Shown one piece after another: positions 24,010-36,238 of a DNA stretch of 64,000 bases. The notes below the pieces were generated by a model that worked only from the letters and a program-made list of their open reading frames with translations, searched no databases and was not told the origin of the DNA. A program made the position numbers and the translations under genes. The stretch covers positions 16,503,294 through 16,567,293 of the forward strand of contig JAIUCV010000009.1 of the NCBI GenBank assembly GCA_026724425.1, given 5' to 3'. Numbering within the stretch: position 1 is the first letter of the stretch; each line of letters opens with the position of its first letter. Source of the stretch: Erythrophleum ivorense. Lineage: Eukaryota > Streptophyta > Magnoliopsida > Fabales > Fabaceae.

Positions 24010-27000
24010 TGCAATGTCTAGGTTCGTAAAAATGATGAAAACAAATATGTTTTAAAAGCAAATCCCCCAAAATGGATGAGTTAAGATTATTAAAAAGTAG
24101 AATAATAACCTACACATCAAATAATGAAAATAGGAGGATAGAGATACCTTGAAACTAGAGTCAAAATAACCAGATAGAATTTAACGAAATAGTTACAAAA
24201 TATAATGGCATTTTCGTAATTTTAGGCAATTTTTAGAATAATCGTAGGAGGGCTTTTTAAATGAAAATTTTGAACTCTCTAGGGTTTTCAAAGACTAAAA
24301 ACTATGGGAAGCCCTAGGACAGTTAAAACTCCTCTTATGTACGTTTTCTAATAACAATTGACCCAAACTTTGACTCTTTCATTCAAAAATGTTTTAGCTC
24401 TAAATTGAGTGATTCCAAAGGTATTTTATAAGATTTAGAATCTAGATTTTATGATGGAAAAAACGGTCTCAAAAAGGAGTTAAAACAAATCTAAAACGAA
24501 AATACCAAAAAGACGAGACGTATATGAAATTTTCTTGAAATAATTTTTAATCCCTTCCTATTTAAGTGATGCATCCCACTCTTCTCCTCACTTAATCAAC
24601 CTTCTTGCTACCCAAAATAGAGAGTGAGACCAAGGGAGAGAGGCGCACAAGAGAGGGGAAAAAGGGAGAAGAAAAAGCTAGGCAAAAGGTATGAAATTCA
24701 CGAAATTTCCTAGTCTTCCCTTTAGTAAACATATTGTCCCCCTTCTTCCCATAGTTATATTGAAGTATTTGACTCTATTTTGAGCTCAAACCAAAGGGGA
24801 AAAGTTCGAATTTGGAGAGGAAGATCAGAGCAAAAAAAAAAGAGCATCCAAAGAAAGCTAGAAAACTAAGGCAAATATCTTATTTCCATGCTTGCTTCTT
24901 CTTGCTTCCATGGATGTGTGGTTTGGCCACTTCTATGATAGCCAAGGGGTGATGAGTTTTGAACCAAACCAAGAATGAATCTTAAAAATTAAAGTGTGGC
25001 AAAATAAGAATATGCAAAGAGAACAAAGAAAGAACCATGATTTTGCAAGATGTCTAACCTAGGGTTTTAGTTGCACCTTGATTTGTAGGAAGGTTTCTAA
25101 CCTTAATTTAAGGTGTCTCAGACTTTGTATGAGTTCTTAAGACACCAAGGAAGCCTTCCACATGCATCTCCCATCAAAGAAACAAAATAAACTCTATGGA
25201 CTCCTTAAGGAAGCAATGCCTCGGCCTAAACTAGAAGGAGGATCAAGGAAGTGTTTTAATTTCTTCTAAGCCTAGTTTTGCATCATATATGATGGGAGAG
25301 TATGAGAGAAAGTCTTGGAAAAATTTTAGAAAGCCTAAAAAGTGAGATGGAGGTGTCAGTTCCATAATGTGACTTAAGGAAGTAACCTATGGCTAGGCTC
25401 CTCAAATTGATTGTGTGATGGCTCTAAGGAGTTTAAATGGAGTCAAGAACCATAAATGGAAGGATAAAATGGAGCCAAGATCATGAACTCTTGGTGTTGC
25501 TTCATTAGGTGATTTATGGAACCATAAATGAACTATATGAGTGCCAAAGTCTTTCTAGAGTGTGTGTGACATTAGAGATTATTTCAAGAGTGTAATTAAA
25601 TCCCATTTGATGTGTTTAGGCCAAAGGAATCAAACTCTACCTCTTTATAGGTGTTTAGTCGAGGGAGGAGAAGGAATTCCAAAGGATAAAGTGTGTTCCC
25701 GCATACAAGGTAGCTTTCTCTCCTTTCTCTCATGCATGTTTGGGTATTTTCTTGTCTTTGAATGTGTGTGTATATGTTTAAGCTATGAAAAATGTTTCTA
25801 GTATACATGTACATGCCATGGTACTATGATGCTTTATTTATGTGCTTGAAAGATGTCTTATGAACATGTTTTGGCTTGCATGAGTTTAGTGAAGCTAAAA
25901 GTCCCTTAGCTATGGTGAGGATGAGCCAAAAGTTCCTATGAATAGGTGAGACAAAGCCAAAAGTCTCTAAAAGAGTGAGGCTTAGTCAAAAGTCCCTTGA
26001 GAAATGGGTAAGGCAAGTTTAAAAGCCCTAAAGAGAATGGGTGAGGCTAAACCATTGTCTTGGCAAGCCTATGTATGTTGTATGTGACTTCTTGAATGAA
26101 GGAGATGTTCTATGTATGTTTATGAATTTCAAGATAGCCATGCATGCATTTTTAGACTTGAAATTGTATCCTTTATGTATGTTTGAAAGGGAAAAGGGCT
26201 ATTGGAATTCCTAGAATCTCATTCTTCCCTCCCCATTGCCTAACATGTCTAAGTGGACTAAGTGAGCCAAGAAATGGGAGCCACCACACTTGAGAGCGAA
26301 AAGATTGACAAAGAAGTTGTTATTTGTTTATTTTGTAACCATAACATTGTCAAATGATATACTCCTATGATGTATATGATGTATGAGCCCTTGAACACTT
26401 GTAAAAGTATGGATATATGATGTATGTATGAGAATTGGACCCATATGAATGATAGTGTACGTTTTTTTACATGGAAATGCAAGATGATGCATGTATGTTC
26501 CTTATGTATACATCAAGTGGGAGAATGAATTTGTGAGGTCTAGGTTTTTGAACCCTTGAGACATGTTTAGTAGGCTATTTTATCCTTTCCCACATGCTCA
26601 AGTGACCCTAGAAAAGTTAGAAGCTAAATTGAACCATTTTTTACCCTTAAAGAGACATAAAAATGCTATTTTGCAACCCTATATCACAAATTGACCAAAA
26701 TGGACGAATGTTCCCATGAAATTTAGCATGCATATAGATCTCATCTAAAACTTTTTGGAAAGCTAAAGACCAGATTATTTGGAGCTCTAGAGAATTAATT
26801 ATGAATTTTTAAATTTTCCAAAAAGTCACCGAATTGATATGATTACTATTCATATGGTCAATTTATTCTCCTATGTTATTTGAGAGCCAAATGGTATCCA
26901 ATACTTATGAAATTTTACAAGCATAAACTAGATATAATAAAATTTCGATGGCCATCAAGACACCTCATTTGGTGGTCTAAGCAGAGAGATATGAATTTTT

Positions 27001-27484
27001 GAAGTTTGGAATCAGTATCAGTAATGTAGCAATACCTTTGATACTGTTCCATTGATTTCCAGTGGCTAAATGTTTCTATTTTAATCTAGACTTATTTTTA
27101 GACTAAATTTAACATCTATAGCTTTCTAGAATGATATAGTGTACTTGATTTTGATTTTTTTAGAATTAGTTATAAATTTTCAAAATTGGCACCAGAAATC
27201 TGGCAGCTGAACCCGAGGCTGATTGTGTGGTTTTGTGTATGTATGATCCAAAATCAGGATTCTTGTGACATTTTAAGATGGTTTTGAGTTGTATGAATGT
27301 ATTTTAATTAGAGAATGATGTGGGTCAATTAATGTGGTCCACAGAATGTGAAACAAAAAATTTAAGTGTTATGCAATGCAAAATATTCCATTATTTTGAA
27401 TGTGTTTTTCTTTAAAAATTTGCTATGCCAAAGGAAGGAAGTTAAGATATGAATAAGAAAGGCCTAGATAAATATGGTGTTACA
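24010..27484 (+). mobile_element. Solo long gypsy LTR with perfect target duplication (copy H)
   Basis: It starts TGCAATGTCTAGG and ends TATGGTGTTACA, 3475 bp, bounded by gaacc on both sides. That proves integrase-mediated insertion followed by LTR-LTR recombination that removed the body. The terminal TG is intact but the third base has changed from the T seen in copy A to C. It is collinear with copies C and E, with the hairpin at 26188-26230 and a tatttaag promoter-like box near 24559. It is nested in another LTR (23,580-24,009 plus 27,490 onward). Frames at 25562, 25596 and 26258 are chance. Confidence 0.8.
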
Positions 27485-27489
27485 GAACC
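27485..27489. repeat. Target-site duplication of copy H (right)
   Basis: gaacc directly after the LTR end at 27484, identical to 24005-24009. Confidence 0.75.
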
Positions 27490-30265
27490 AGCACACATAT
27501 GGCATCCAAAAAGGGGAAGAGAGATAAGAAAAAGAAGGCCAAAAAGGGTAAGTTTATGTGCCAAATTTCATGCTCTCCTAGTTAGGAACATTATTCTTCC
27601 CTTTTTGCTCTTTGTAATGGTGGCCTTACCTTTCTAAAAGAGTGATTTTGGTGGCTAACCCCATGAAGAAAAGTGAAGCTTTGAAACAACCAACCATGCC
27701 ATAAGAATCTCTATGGGAAGAGCTTTCAAACAAGGTATACTATCACATGGAAACCATGCTTCTTCCTCGAGTTTTCTTTCCTTCTTTGTTCGGCCTAATT
27801 ATGGAGGCCTCAAAGGAAATTAGTTTTTGGCTGAAATATGATTGAACTAAGGGTCTTGAGGCATAAGGAATTAGATTATACCATTGGAACCAATTGAAAA
27901 GCTTTAGAATTCAAGATAGGGAAATTAGGGTTTTAATTGCACCTAAGGAGATATAAAACTCTAGAAGCATAGTTTATGTCATATGAAAGTATAATTAGAC
28001 TAAAGAGAGATTAAGGAATATGAATATGCATTAATATCCAAAAAGGAAGCAACAAAACTCCATGTAGCCTCCTTAAGGGTGATGATTTGGCCAACACAAG
28101 GATGATGCATCTAAGGAGTATTTTTTTTTAATTCTAATTAATTTAGAAACTTAGATATGATGAATAAATAATTACAAAATCATTGGATTGAATTTCGAAG
28201 CCCTAGATTGAAAGTTGGATATTTAAGGCCTAAATTGGGTTAAAGAAATAAGATGGCTTTAGACCTCCTTAATCATGTATATGATGATTCAAATGAGTTT
28301 CCTTAGAGCTATAAGACTTGTAGCAAGTAAGAGTTTAGGGTTTAGAAAGAAAAAACCAAGGATTGCTTCTTAATAGGTCTAAACTAGCCTTAAGATACAT
28401 GTTAGACTTTAAGTGATTAAGTGTTAGTGATGAAGTTTAGAATGAATCCTAAAGGATTGATTTACCTTGTAATTGCCATGTGTAAGCCCATCTAGCTCAA
28501 ACTCCCCTAAGTGTGGGTATCAAGTGAAGAAAAGTCAAAGGAAAAGCTAAGACCAAGTAGGTTAATGGCAATTGAAACTCTACAAGTTCTAAGGTAGCTT
28601 CATCTCTCTTTCTTGTATGCATTTGAATGCTTGAATGAGTTTAAATGCTTGTGTATATTATTTCTTGATACTTCTATGAGAAATGTTTTACTATGTTTTC
28701 CAAATGAGTTACATGTGTATGAAAAATTTATGTGATAGATCCTAACTCCTTAAGGCATGGAATTGAGTGCAATAGCTCTTCCTTGGCCTCAAGTTGAAAT
28801 TAGTTAAGCCGAGCTAGTTTATGATGATGTTATGGCTTGAGAATAGATGAGTTTTTATATTATATAATGCATTTGGCTTACATGAAGCACATGCATAGCA
28901 TCTTTGCACCACATGCAATGCATTTTCTCGTTGTATTTATATGTGCATGAATTAGTTGAGATTGGCTAATAAGATTCTTCCTAGAGTCTCATCCACATGC
29001 TCCCACTAACCATTTTAAGGTCATCAAGTAAAGATAAGGATGTTGGAAGGGCATAATATGAGAATTGATGTATTAGAGACATTATTTGTAGTAAACTTTG
29101 ATGTATGCATTAGTATGACACTATTTTATTATTATTAATGGCCTATGATGTAAAATGAAATATAAAATCCATGTTTATAATGAAACCATACGTATAAGCT
29201 AAAGTACTTTGTAATATGATGGTTGGTAATGAAATGTGATCATTTTGTGTAGTCTTGCATATATGGTACCATGATGTATGCATGTATACTTGGATGCAAA
29301 GGAGCTAAATTTTGATCCAAGCCACTTTATATGTAATGAAATGGTTGGAAATAACATTCAAGATGTACAAAATTTGCTCAAAGTGGAAGAAATCCAATTC
29401 GACACCAATTGGTCCATTTTGATCCCAAATTTAGTCTTAAAAGAGACCTAAACTACTCCTATATTAAAAATGGCCTAAATGATCTAGTTTTGATCCAAAA
29501 TTTGGCATGTAATTAGAACCTTAATAGATTTTTCTAACAAGCTAAGAATCAAAACTTTTTAAGCTCTTTTCACAAATTTTCAAAGTTTAGTAGATTTTAC
29601 AAATTGGTCCCTAGTACTATTCCTTCTGCATGGCTCTAGTTTTTTATGTCTTTGGGGGCCAAATGAACTCCATTGCTGATGAAATTTTAGAGGCATAAAT
29701 TTCACATTATAAGCTTTTTGTAGCCACTGAGTTTGTGTAAATCAAAGTTGTGTAACTAAAGTTATGCATTTTTAAAATTTTGGGTCTGGTTATATTAAGC
29801 TAATGCAACAAATCCTAGACAAATTCTATTCTTCATAGCTTTTGGGAGGCCAAATGGATTCATTTGCTTTTAAAATTTTTACAACATATAGTTCACATCT
29901 TAGGCTTTTCATAGACATCTAATTTATGCAAATAAGAGTTTTGTAGCTCGAAATATGAATTTTCAAAATTGGTGCAGAATTATGGCATTCATGTTCATTT
30001 CAGGTTCAAAAGACTCCCAAGGTGTCCCACTTGAAATTCATGATAAAATGGATCCAAACAAGTTTGATTATGGTAAATATGAATAAAGAAAAAGAAATAA
30101 CTAAAATTGGACCCCTATAGCTTCGATTGGCTTGTAAACAAACCGATTTTACCTTAAAAAGTATGGAAACAATTGTATACTTTTTGTTTAATGCTTACAA
30201 TTGATATGTATATGAGCTAAAAACCTAGTTATGATAGGTAGAATGAGATGGATTAAGTCATAATA
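27490..30265 (+). mobile_element. Diverged long-LTR body (copy I)
   Basis: It continues from 24009 after removal of copy H. The plus-strand order of blocks is the same as in copies C and E, but more diverged: the promoter-proximal block near 27,600, the aaggtagcttcatctctc block near 28590, the hairpin at 28958-28993, then the variable 3' third. It fades out near 30265 without a recognisable LTR terminus or primer site. No coding region. Confidence 0.5.
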
Positions 30266-31600
30266 GGTTGCTTTGTATCTTAATTGATGTATTTAGGCTA
30301 AACTAGTGATGACACCCTTATGTATGTGTGTAGAGATGAGGAAAGCAAAGCCAAAGGGAAAGAACAACTAGCTAGTGTGGAGTTAAGATCCTTAGCTTCA
30401 AGAGGTAGCACGCTCTTCCTTCCTTGCAAATATTTGGATGCATTTGAATTAAGATGTATTGTGTGCATTGGTTTTTTATGATTGTTTAGGTTTATATTTG
30501 AATTGGCTTTTTAGCATGAGTTTTATGCATATATGAATTTTTTTTTTTGGCTCATAGCTAAAGTGGCAAGGAATTGAGAGTAGTAGTTCTTCCCTAGCCT
30601 AGAGGCGAGCTTAGCTAGCATGTCTTTACATTGTGGCTAGATGAGTTCAGAAATTTTATGCCACTTTCATGTTTAAGTTGTTTTATGTGCATATGACCTT
30701 ACATGCTTGCATTTCATCTGTCCATCATCTATTGTGTCCATTAGATTAGATTAAGTGTGACTAATGAGATTCTCCCCAGAATCTCACCTTTTTATCTCCC
30801 ACTAACCATGTTAGATGAGCATAGCAAGGAAAAGGAGAAAGGAAAAGAGACAATGATTTGAAGCAAGTAGTAGTTACGTTCAATAAGATGTAGATGTTCT
30901 ATTGATATGTATTGTGTGTGTATTTATATATTGATGTATACCATGACAAAATGTAATAGCAATCCATGTATAAGTAATAGACACAAATGTATGCCAACTT
31001 GATATAAATATATGTAATTGGAACATGTTTTGTTATATAATGGTCCATGAGGATTGTATGCATGAGCACAAGTAAGATAGTGATTTTTAGATGGTAGGAA
31101 ACTTTCATATGTTGAACTCTTTATAGATGATGTATTTATGGATTGAAAGTTGCTTATGGCAAGAAATTGTATATTAAAGTCCAATTAGATCACTTTAGAA
31201 CCATAATTTGGTCTAAATGAGGCATAAAATGCATTCTTACCCTTGACAATCTAAATGATCAAGTTTGGGCCTGAAATTGGTGACCATTTAGAGGACATGT
31301 AGAGCTTTCTATAGGGTCAAAGTTTGTATTTTTCAAAGCTCTATAGAATATTTAGTGAATTTCTAAATTTGGCCCCAAAGAGTTGTCCTGCACTATTACT
31401 GTTCACTCTATTTAGTTATGATTTTCATTTTTTTTAGGAACCAAATGGATTCATTTCAATTTAAACTTTTTATAGTAGAAAGTATAGATTATAAGTTTTC
31501 CATAGATATCTAATTTGCATTAATTAAAGTAACGTATCCCAAGTTATGAATTTTTGAAATTTGGACTGCAATATATAATTATGGTCAAGTAAGGCCATTT
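30266..31600 (+). mobile_element. Second partial long-LTR body (copy J)
   Basis: It restarts mid-LTR (gatgtatttaggctaaac near 30290, compare copy C near 9120), then repeats the ggtagcacgctcttcc block near 30401, the hairpin at 30766-30785 and the 3' third. It is the closest relative of copy I, so this may be a tandem or recombinant remnant. Minus-strand frames at 30899-31184 are chance. Confidence 0.45.
30766..30785 (+). repeat. Perfect 8-bp hairpin in copy J
   Basis: GAGATTCT (30766-30773) pairs perfectly with AGAATCTC (30778-30785) around cccc. The stem is longer than in copies A, C and E, although the rest of this copy is more diverged. Confidence 0.55.
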
Positions 31601-31620
31601 GCTCCCTTTATACATATGGT

Positions 31621-32110
31621 GTGTATAAACATGATCTATGTGATGAGCCCACGTTGATATATATGAGTTATGAATTAAAATGGGAAAGAACACTACTTTT
31701 GGATATCAGAGGTCCATCTGAGGTATTGAATAGCAAAACTACTGCTGCTAAAAAATTATTGCGAATGCGTTCTTATATATGGCATTCAATGGGGTGGAAT
31801 AACTTAAATATAGTAAGTTATCACAATTGCTAAATGGTAGCATGTGCAAACCCAAATAACAAATGGCTGACTGATTTTTTATACCTACTTGCCATTTGAC
31901 TATGAAACATCCTCTAAATTGCAGAAAGTTGTAAACAAGCTAATATATGATTTAATAGAACTCCAAAATCTAGATGTACCAAGAGATAGATTCATTGAAG
32001 CACAAAATAAAGATGAAGCACAACAAATTAATAATGCTATTGAAAGTAATCAAAAGCCCTATGATTCAGATAGCCTGGATTCATTCTTCTTGCACATCAT
32101 AACTACATAG
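31621..32110 (+). pseudogene. Unidentified coding-like fragment
   Basis: Two plus-strand frames (31621-31833, then 31889-32110) give protein-like translations with mixed, polar composition, for example WHSMGWNNLNIVSYHNC and then DVPRDRFIEAQNKDEAQQ. A stop and a frameshift lie between, and the intervening bases also translate sensibly (NPNNKWLTDFLYLL), so this looks like one decayed protein segment of about 150 residues, not two genes. It does not look like LTR sequence on either side. I do not recognise the family. It could be a captured host exon, a DNA-transposon piece or more viral sequence. Confidence 0.35.
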
Positions 32111-33299
32111 AAGATTGACACCAGTATAAAAAAGTACTACCAAAATTTTCTAGTGGAAGATAAGATCTATACATAGCATATAATTATCAAAAGAATGCAT
32201 ATATATGGTATAAAACAATGCATCATGTGTTTCTCATCTCCATAAAGCATGCGAAGATGAATAAGAAGCAATACCAATATATATACATTTGGATAAATGT
32301 AACTATGGATAATTTTTGTAAAAATGAGAAAAGTCCAAAAAATAAATAAATAGTTACACATGTCTTTTATGACATGTATTGTATCAAAAGAAGAAATAAC
32401 TTTTGAAAAGCTACATAAAAAATTTTTGTTTCACTTTTTAGAATTTTGTCTTAAATGAATAATAGAGAATAGTGAGCAAATAGTATTAAGTAGTAAATAG
32501 TATATGATTAGTGTCAAATAGTGGCAATTTTTCCTTTTTGACAATAAGATTTCTATAAATATAATAATTATTTACAAAAGTCATATACTTATTATATTAT
32601 TATTGAAAATTTCTATACTTGTTATATTTTAATTAAAAAAATTGAGGACAAAAATATAAAGAATTGCATACAAATTTTTTCTTTTAAAAAAATTCTAATG
32701 AAAGAAATTCTTTTTGCTTGAAAAAAAATAAAGCTTTTATTTGTGCACAGGATTTATCAATTTGTATTGTCCACTTATTTTTATTAATGATTTTTTTAAC
32801 CTTTTCCGTGAAACAAAACATCAAGCCTAGCCATTATTTTTAGATATTGCTTTTAAGACTCATATTTATTTTTTTAAAATTTTTGGGTAAATCAAAACTC
32901 AGAACTTGAGATGGAAATATCTAATGGCAAGCCTATTTAATCAATGTTATGATAACAGGTGCTTTGGTCTCTTATAAATTTTACCTTTGATTTTAGATTG
33001 ATTTTTGTATTGGTTTGGAAAATGTTTTAGTCGTCACTCTCATAAATATCTTTTTAAGTTTTTTATAAATAAAAAATCTATTTAAAACATAGTTGACTTT
33101 TTTTTTTAGCTTTTTAAGAATTTATATACTGTGCATCTCTTCCTTCGCTGAAAAATACAAGCAAGCACTATTTGGACCACTAGTAGTGGGCCCAATCACA
33201 TGCAAAACAAGTCCAAGGGGTGAGAACTAATTTCTGTACAGAATAATTTTAGGTTTGAAGTCACTTCAGGATGAGTTCTCTTGCGTTTGGCCTTTTATC
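32111..33299. other. AT-rich sequence with no recognised feature
   Basis: About 1.2 kb, very AT-rich, with many short A and T runs. I see no ORF of note, LTR terminus, inverted repeat or RNA gene. Confidence 0.4.
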
Positions 33300-34841
33300 T
33301 AAATTTAAAAAATGTTTGTCCTGAAATTAAACTATGGAATAAGTTTCACTAGAATAAAGTCTTTAAACATGCAACTTAAGAATATTCAGAAGAATTTGCA
33401 TGGGCATGCTGCTTTTGAACATGAAAAACAAGTTCCAAAAGAATTAGAAATAAATACTTGACTATAAAGAAATTGTTTGGAATCAGAAATCTCCACAAAC
33501 GTGGTTAATTAATGGTGATTGATGTACTTGTTATTTCATATGGTGGTAAGGAAACGTATAATTAATAGTAGAATCGCTAGAATTTAGAATTCAGATGAGG
33601 CTTACATCATGGATTATTCTCAAATTGAAAAATTAGCTTTTGATTATTTTATGGATGTTTATAAACAAGATAAGCTCACGTGGGGTGGACATCATCAGTC
33701 AACATTAGGATCAATTACCAATTCCCCCTTCGTTTAACCAGCAGATTGGAATTCTATTGCTAACTTTTTCTAAGTTGGAGATTGAAAATGCATTGTTTCA
33801 GATGGAGCCTGATAAGGCTTTTGGCCCGGATAGATTGCCGGCTCTTTTCTTCTAACATTATTGCAACTTGTTAAATATGATGTTATCAGGATGGTGATGG
33901 CTTTTTTGTGTTTTTTTGTTGAAGAAATTTAATAATATTTTTAATACTCTTATCCCTCAAATTACTAATCCTTTCTCTTTCAATGATTTATTGGGCTGTC
34001 TAATGTAGTTTTCAAAATTATTACTAATTAATGTGTTGGTTAATATATTGTAGTTGGTAATAGTTGATGTCATCTCATTAAATCATAGTGCTTTTTATAA
34101 AGAGGCGCTTAATTTTAGATAACCTATTTTTGGCATGAGATTTGATGACATTCATTTATAAGGTTAAAAGATCCAAGAATAGATAGTGTGTCTTGAAGTA
34201 AAATATACAAAAGGCCTTATGACAAAATTTCTTGAAATATTCTAGAGGTTGTATTGATTTGGATGAAATTTGTTGATCATTGCAAGAGAATAATCATGCA
34301 ATGTCTTACCATTGTTTCATATAATTTACTATTTAAAAGCCAAGAATTAGGTTACTTCTATCAACAATGGGGCCTTTATCAAGGTCATCCTTTATCTTCT
34401 TTTTTTTTTTTATTTGTTCAAATGTTCTTTTTTGCATGCCTCCTAAAGATGAACAAAAGAAAAAAAAATCGCATTCAAGGGTTTGAATTTACCATATGAG
34501 TCATATAAATCTCTCATTTAATGTATGCAACTGAAAATTTTCTATTCTTTAAAACTATTCTAGTTCTAGATGCTTGGAATACAATTTTCCAAGATCAAGT
34601 CACTTTAATTTTTGGGAGGGTCAACTTACTATCAAGGAAAAATCCCAAATGGTTTTATACTTTGCAAATTATGTCTTCAACAAGTTCACTGATTCTATTG
34701 ATAGATATTTAGAAGGGATGATTAATAGTGACAAGAATAGATCTCATATTTTTAAAGATCTTGTGAACAAGATCAAAGGTAAGTTGGAAGGCTAAAAAGC
34801 TAAGCTATAATCATAAGGTAGTAGATTAAACCTTATTGGTA
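33300..34841 (+). pseudogene. LINE (non-LTR) reverse transcriptase remnant, first part
   Basis: Plus-strand translations in several frames show plant L1-type RT blocks in order: an EIVWNQKSPQTW-like start (about 33,460), MEPDKAFGPDRLPALF (about 33,802-33,850; canonical PDKAPGPDG), QWGLYQGHPLSS (about 34,363-34,398; canonical GLRQGDPLSP), HLMYATENFLFF (about 34,515-34,552; canonical HLMFADD), and a GKLEG*KAKL thumb block (about 34,780). The catalytic aspartate pair is replaced by T-E, and stops are frequent, so the enzyme is dead. The endonuclease half is missing. The fragment is interrupted at 34,842 by a gypsy element and resumes near 36,790. Confidence 0.7.
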
Positions 34842-35015
34842 TGGAGGAAACCAAACATACTCTATTTAATTCAATTTACACTTCTTTACATGCACATATC
34901 CCTTATTTATACTAATAAAGGTACTTTGAGACTTCCTAATAGAACTAACATCTTATAACTAACATTTCCTAATAGCATATAGCTAACTACTTATTCTAAT
35001 TAATGCCACGTAACA
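34842..35015 (-). mobile_element. Short 3' LTR of minus-strand gypsy element in the LINE
   Basis: The plus strand runs TGGAGGAAACC...CCACGTAACA, so in element orientation it starts TGTTACGTGG and ends TTTCCTCCA, 174 bp. A tataaataagg-like box is present on the minus strand near 34,910. A purine-rich tract (minus strand AAAAGGGGA, 35019-35027) directly precedes it in element orientation, as expected of a polypurine tract next to a 3' LTR. Confidence 0.55.
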
Positions 35016-36238
35016 ATATCCCCTTTTGAAAATGATCCTTGTCCCCAAGGATCCATAAAAGCAAAAATTCCAAATTCAAAAATTTATTGAAACTCTTCAG
35101 GAAATCAAAGTTTTATTAGTATAGCAGTGGCTCATTTTTGTGATTGAGCCTTCTAATGCAATTAGTCCCTTAGAATTTAGATTAGGTCCTCTCTTTTCAT
35201 GAAACATCCCTACACTATAGGTCCACATGCTTGCATAGTTGCCCAACATTACAAGCCTATTATGAGGTTGCACAAAGGCCTAAGATGTTTTTGGAGTTAG
35301 CGAATTGACACTCATTGACAAAATTATAACCTTACACTATAGGTCCACATGCTTGCGTAGTTGCCCAACATTACAAGCCTATTGTGAGGTTGCACAAAGG
35401 CCTAAGATGTTTTTGGAATTAGCGAATTGACACTCATTGACAAAATTATAACCTTAGCCACATGTGGAGATCCTTTTATTGTAGGTGCAAACCCTTTGAT
35501 CTAGTACTAATTTTGGTTCTTCTCACTCGCAACATCATCATGGTGCAACTATAAAATAATGCAAACCTTCCATCATTTTTGTAGATGTAGAACTCAATAA
35601 TAATGTAGACAACATTGAAATTTTGGAGGATATGGAGCCTTATTGTCATCCCTTTATCGACTAACTCTTTTGCAACACCAATGTCCCTTCCAACTTCTAA
35701 TTTGATCTTCTCTCCAACCAGAATGATACCAAAAACCACCATTCCCTTGTCTCCACCCCGTTTGACCTTTTACTGGTTCCAATGTTCGAGAGTGAAGAAT
35801 TGAATAAGGAAGTCACAAGCATCAGACTTCTTAAGGTCGATTTTCAAAGAACCTACATAGAGAATGTCAATGTTAGAAGCAAACCTGTCTTTAGGCTATT
35901 GGACAGGACTATCACTATCCAATTCAAAACTCTATTTCTTGGTCTTGTTGTTACAAAAAGATTTCATGTGTAACTAATTGGCAATGATGATTCTATGTTA
36001 TTGCAAAACAAAGGAGACTAAGGTGGAATGAATTTTGTCAATGTCTTTGTCACCAAATGCCTTAATGAGTTTGCTATCATCAGCCTTGTGACTTCAAGAA
36101 TGGCATTGGTAGTATTGGTAAGCTCTAGCTGTTCTACCTTCATGTAAGCCTTGTAACTTCACTTCTGTTAACTTTTTCATAGTTATTTCCTTCACTTATC
36201 TTTAGGTTTGATTGTAATGGATCTTGGATTTGTTCATC
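35016..36238 (-). mobile_element. Degenerate internal region of the minus-strand gypsy element
   Basis: This is noncoding or decayed sequence between the 3' LTR and the gag remnants. The minus strand near 35,060-35,025 reads like the end of a gypsy pol frame (PWGQGSFSKGD). There is no recognisable RT, RNase H or integrase core, so most of pol has been deleted. An 88-codon minus-strand frame (35476-35742) has no recognisable domain. A 122-bp tandem duplication lies within it. Confidence 0.4.
35212..35455. repeat. 122-bp tandem duplication, two units
   Basis: 35212-35333 and 35334-35455 are the same 122-bp unit starting acactataggtccac. I count three differences, all A/G, giving about 97.5% identity. 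The units abut exactly. It lies inside the degenerate gypsy element. Confidence 0.85.

Noticed and set aside
35212..35455. Two-unit repeat considered as CRISPR or satellite
   Set aside because: Only two abutting units, no spacers, inside a plant retroelement.
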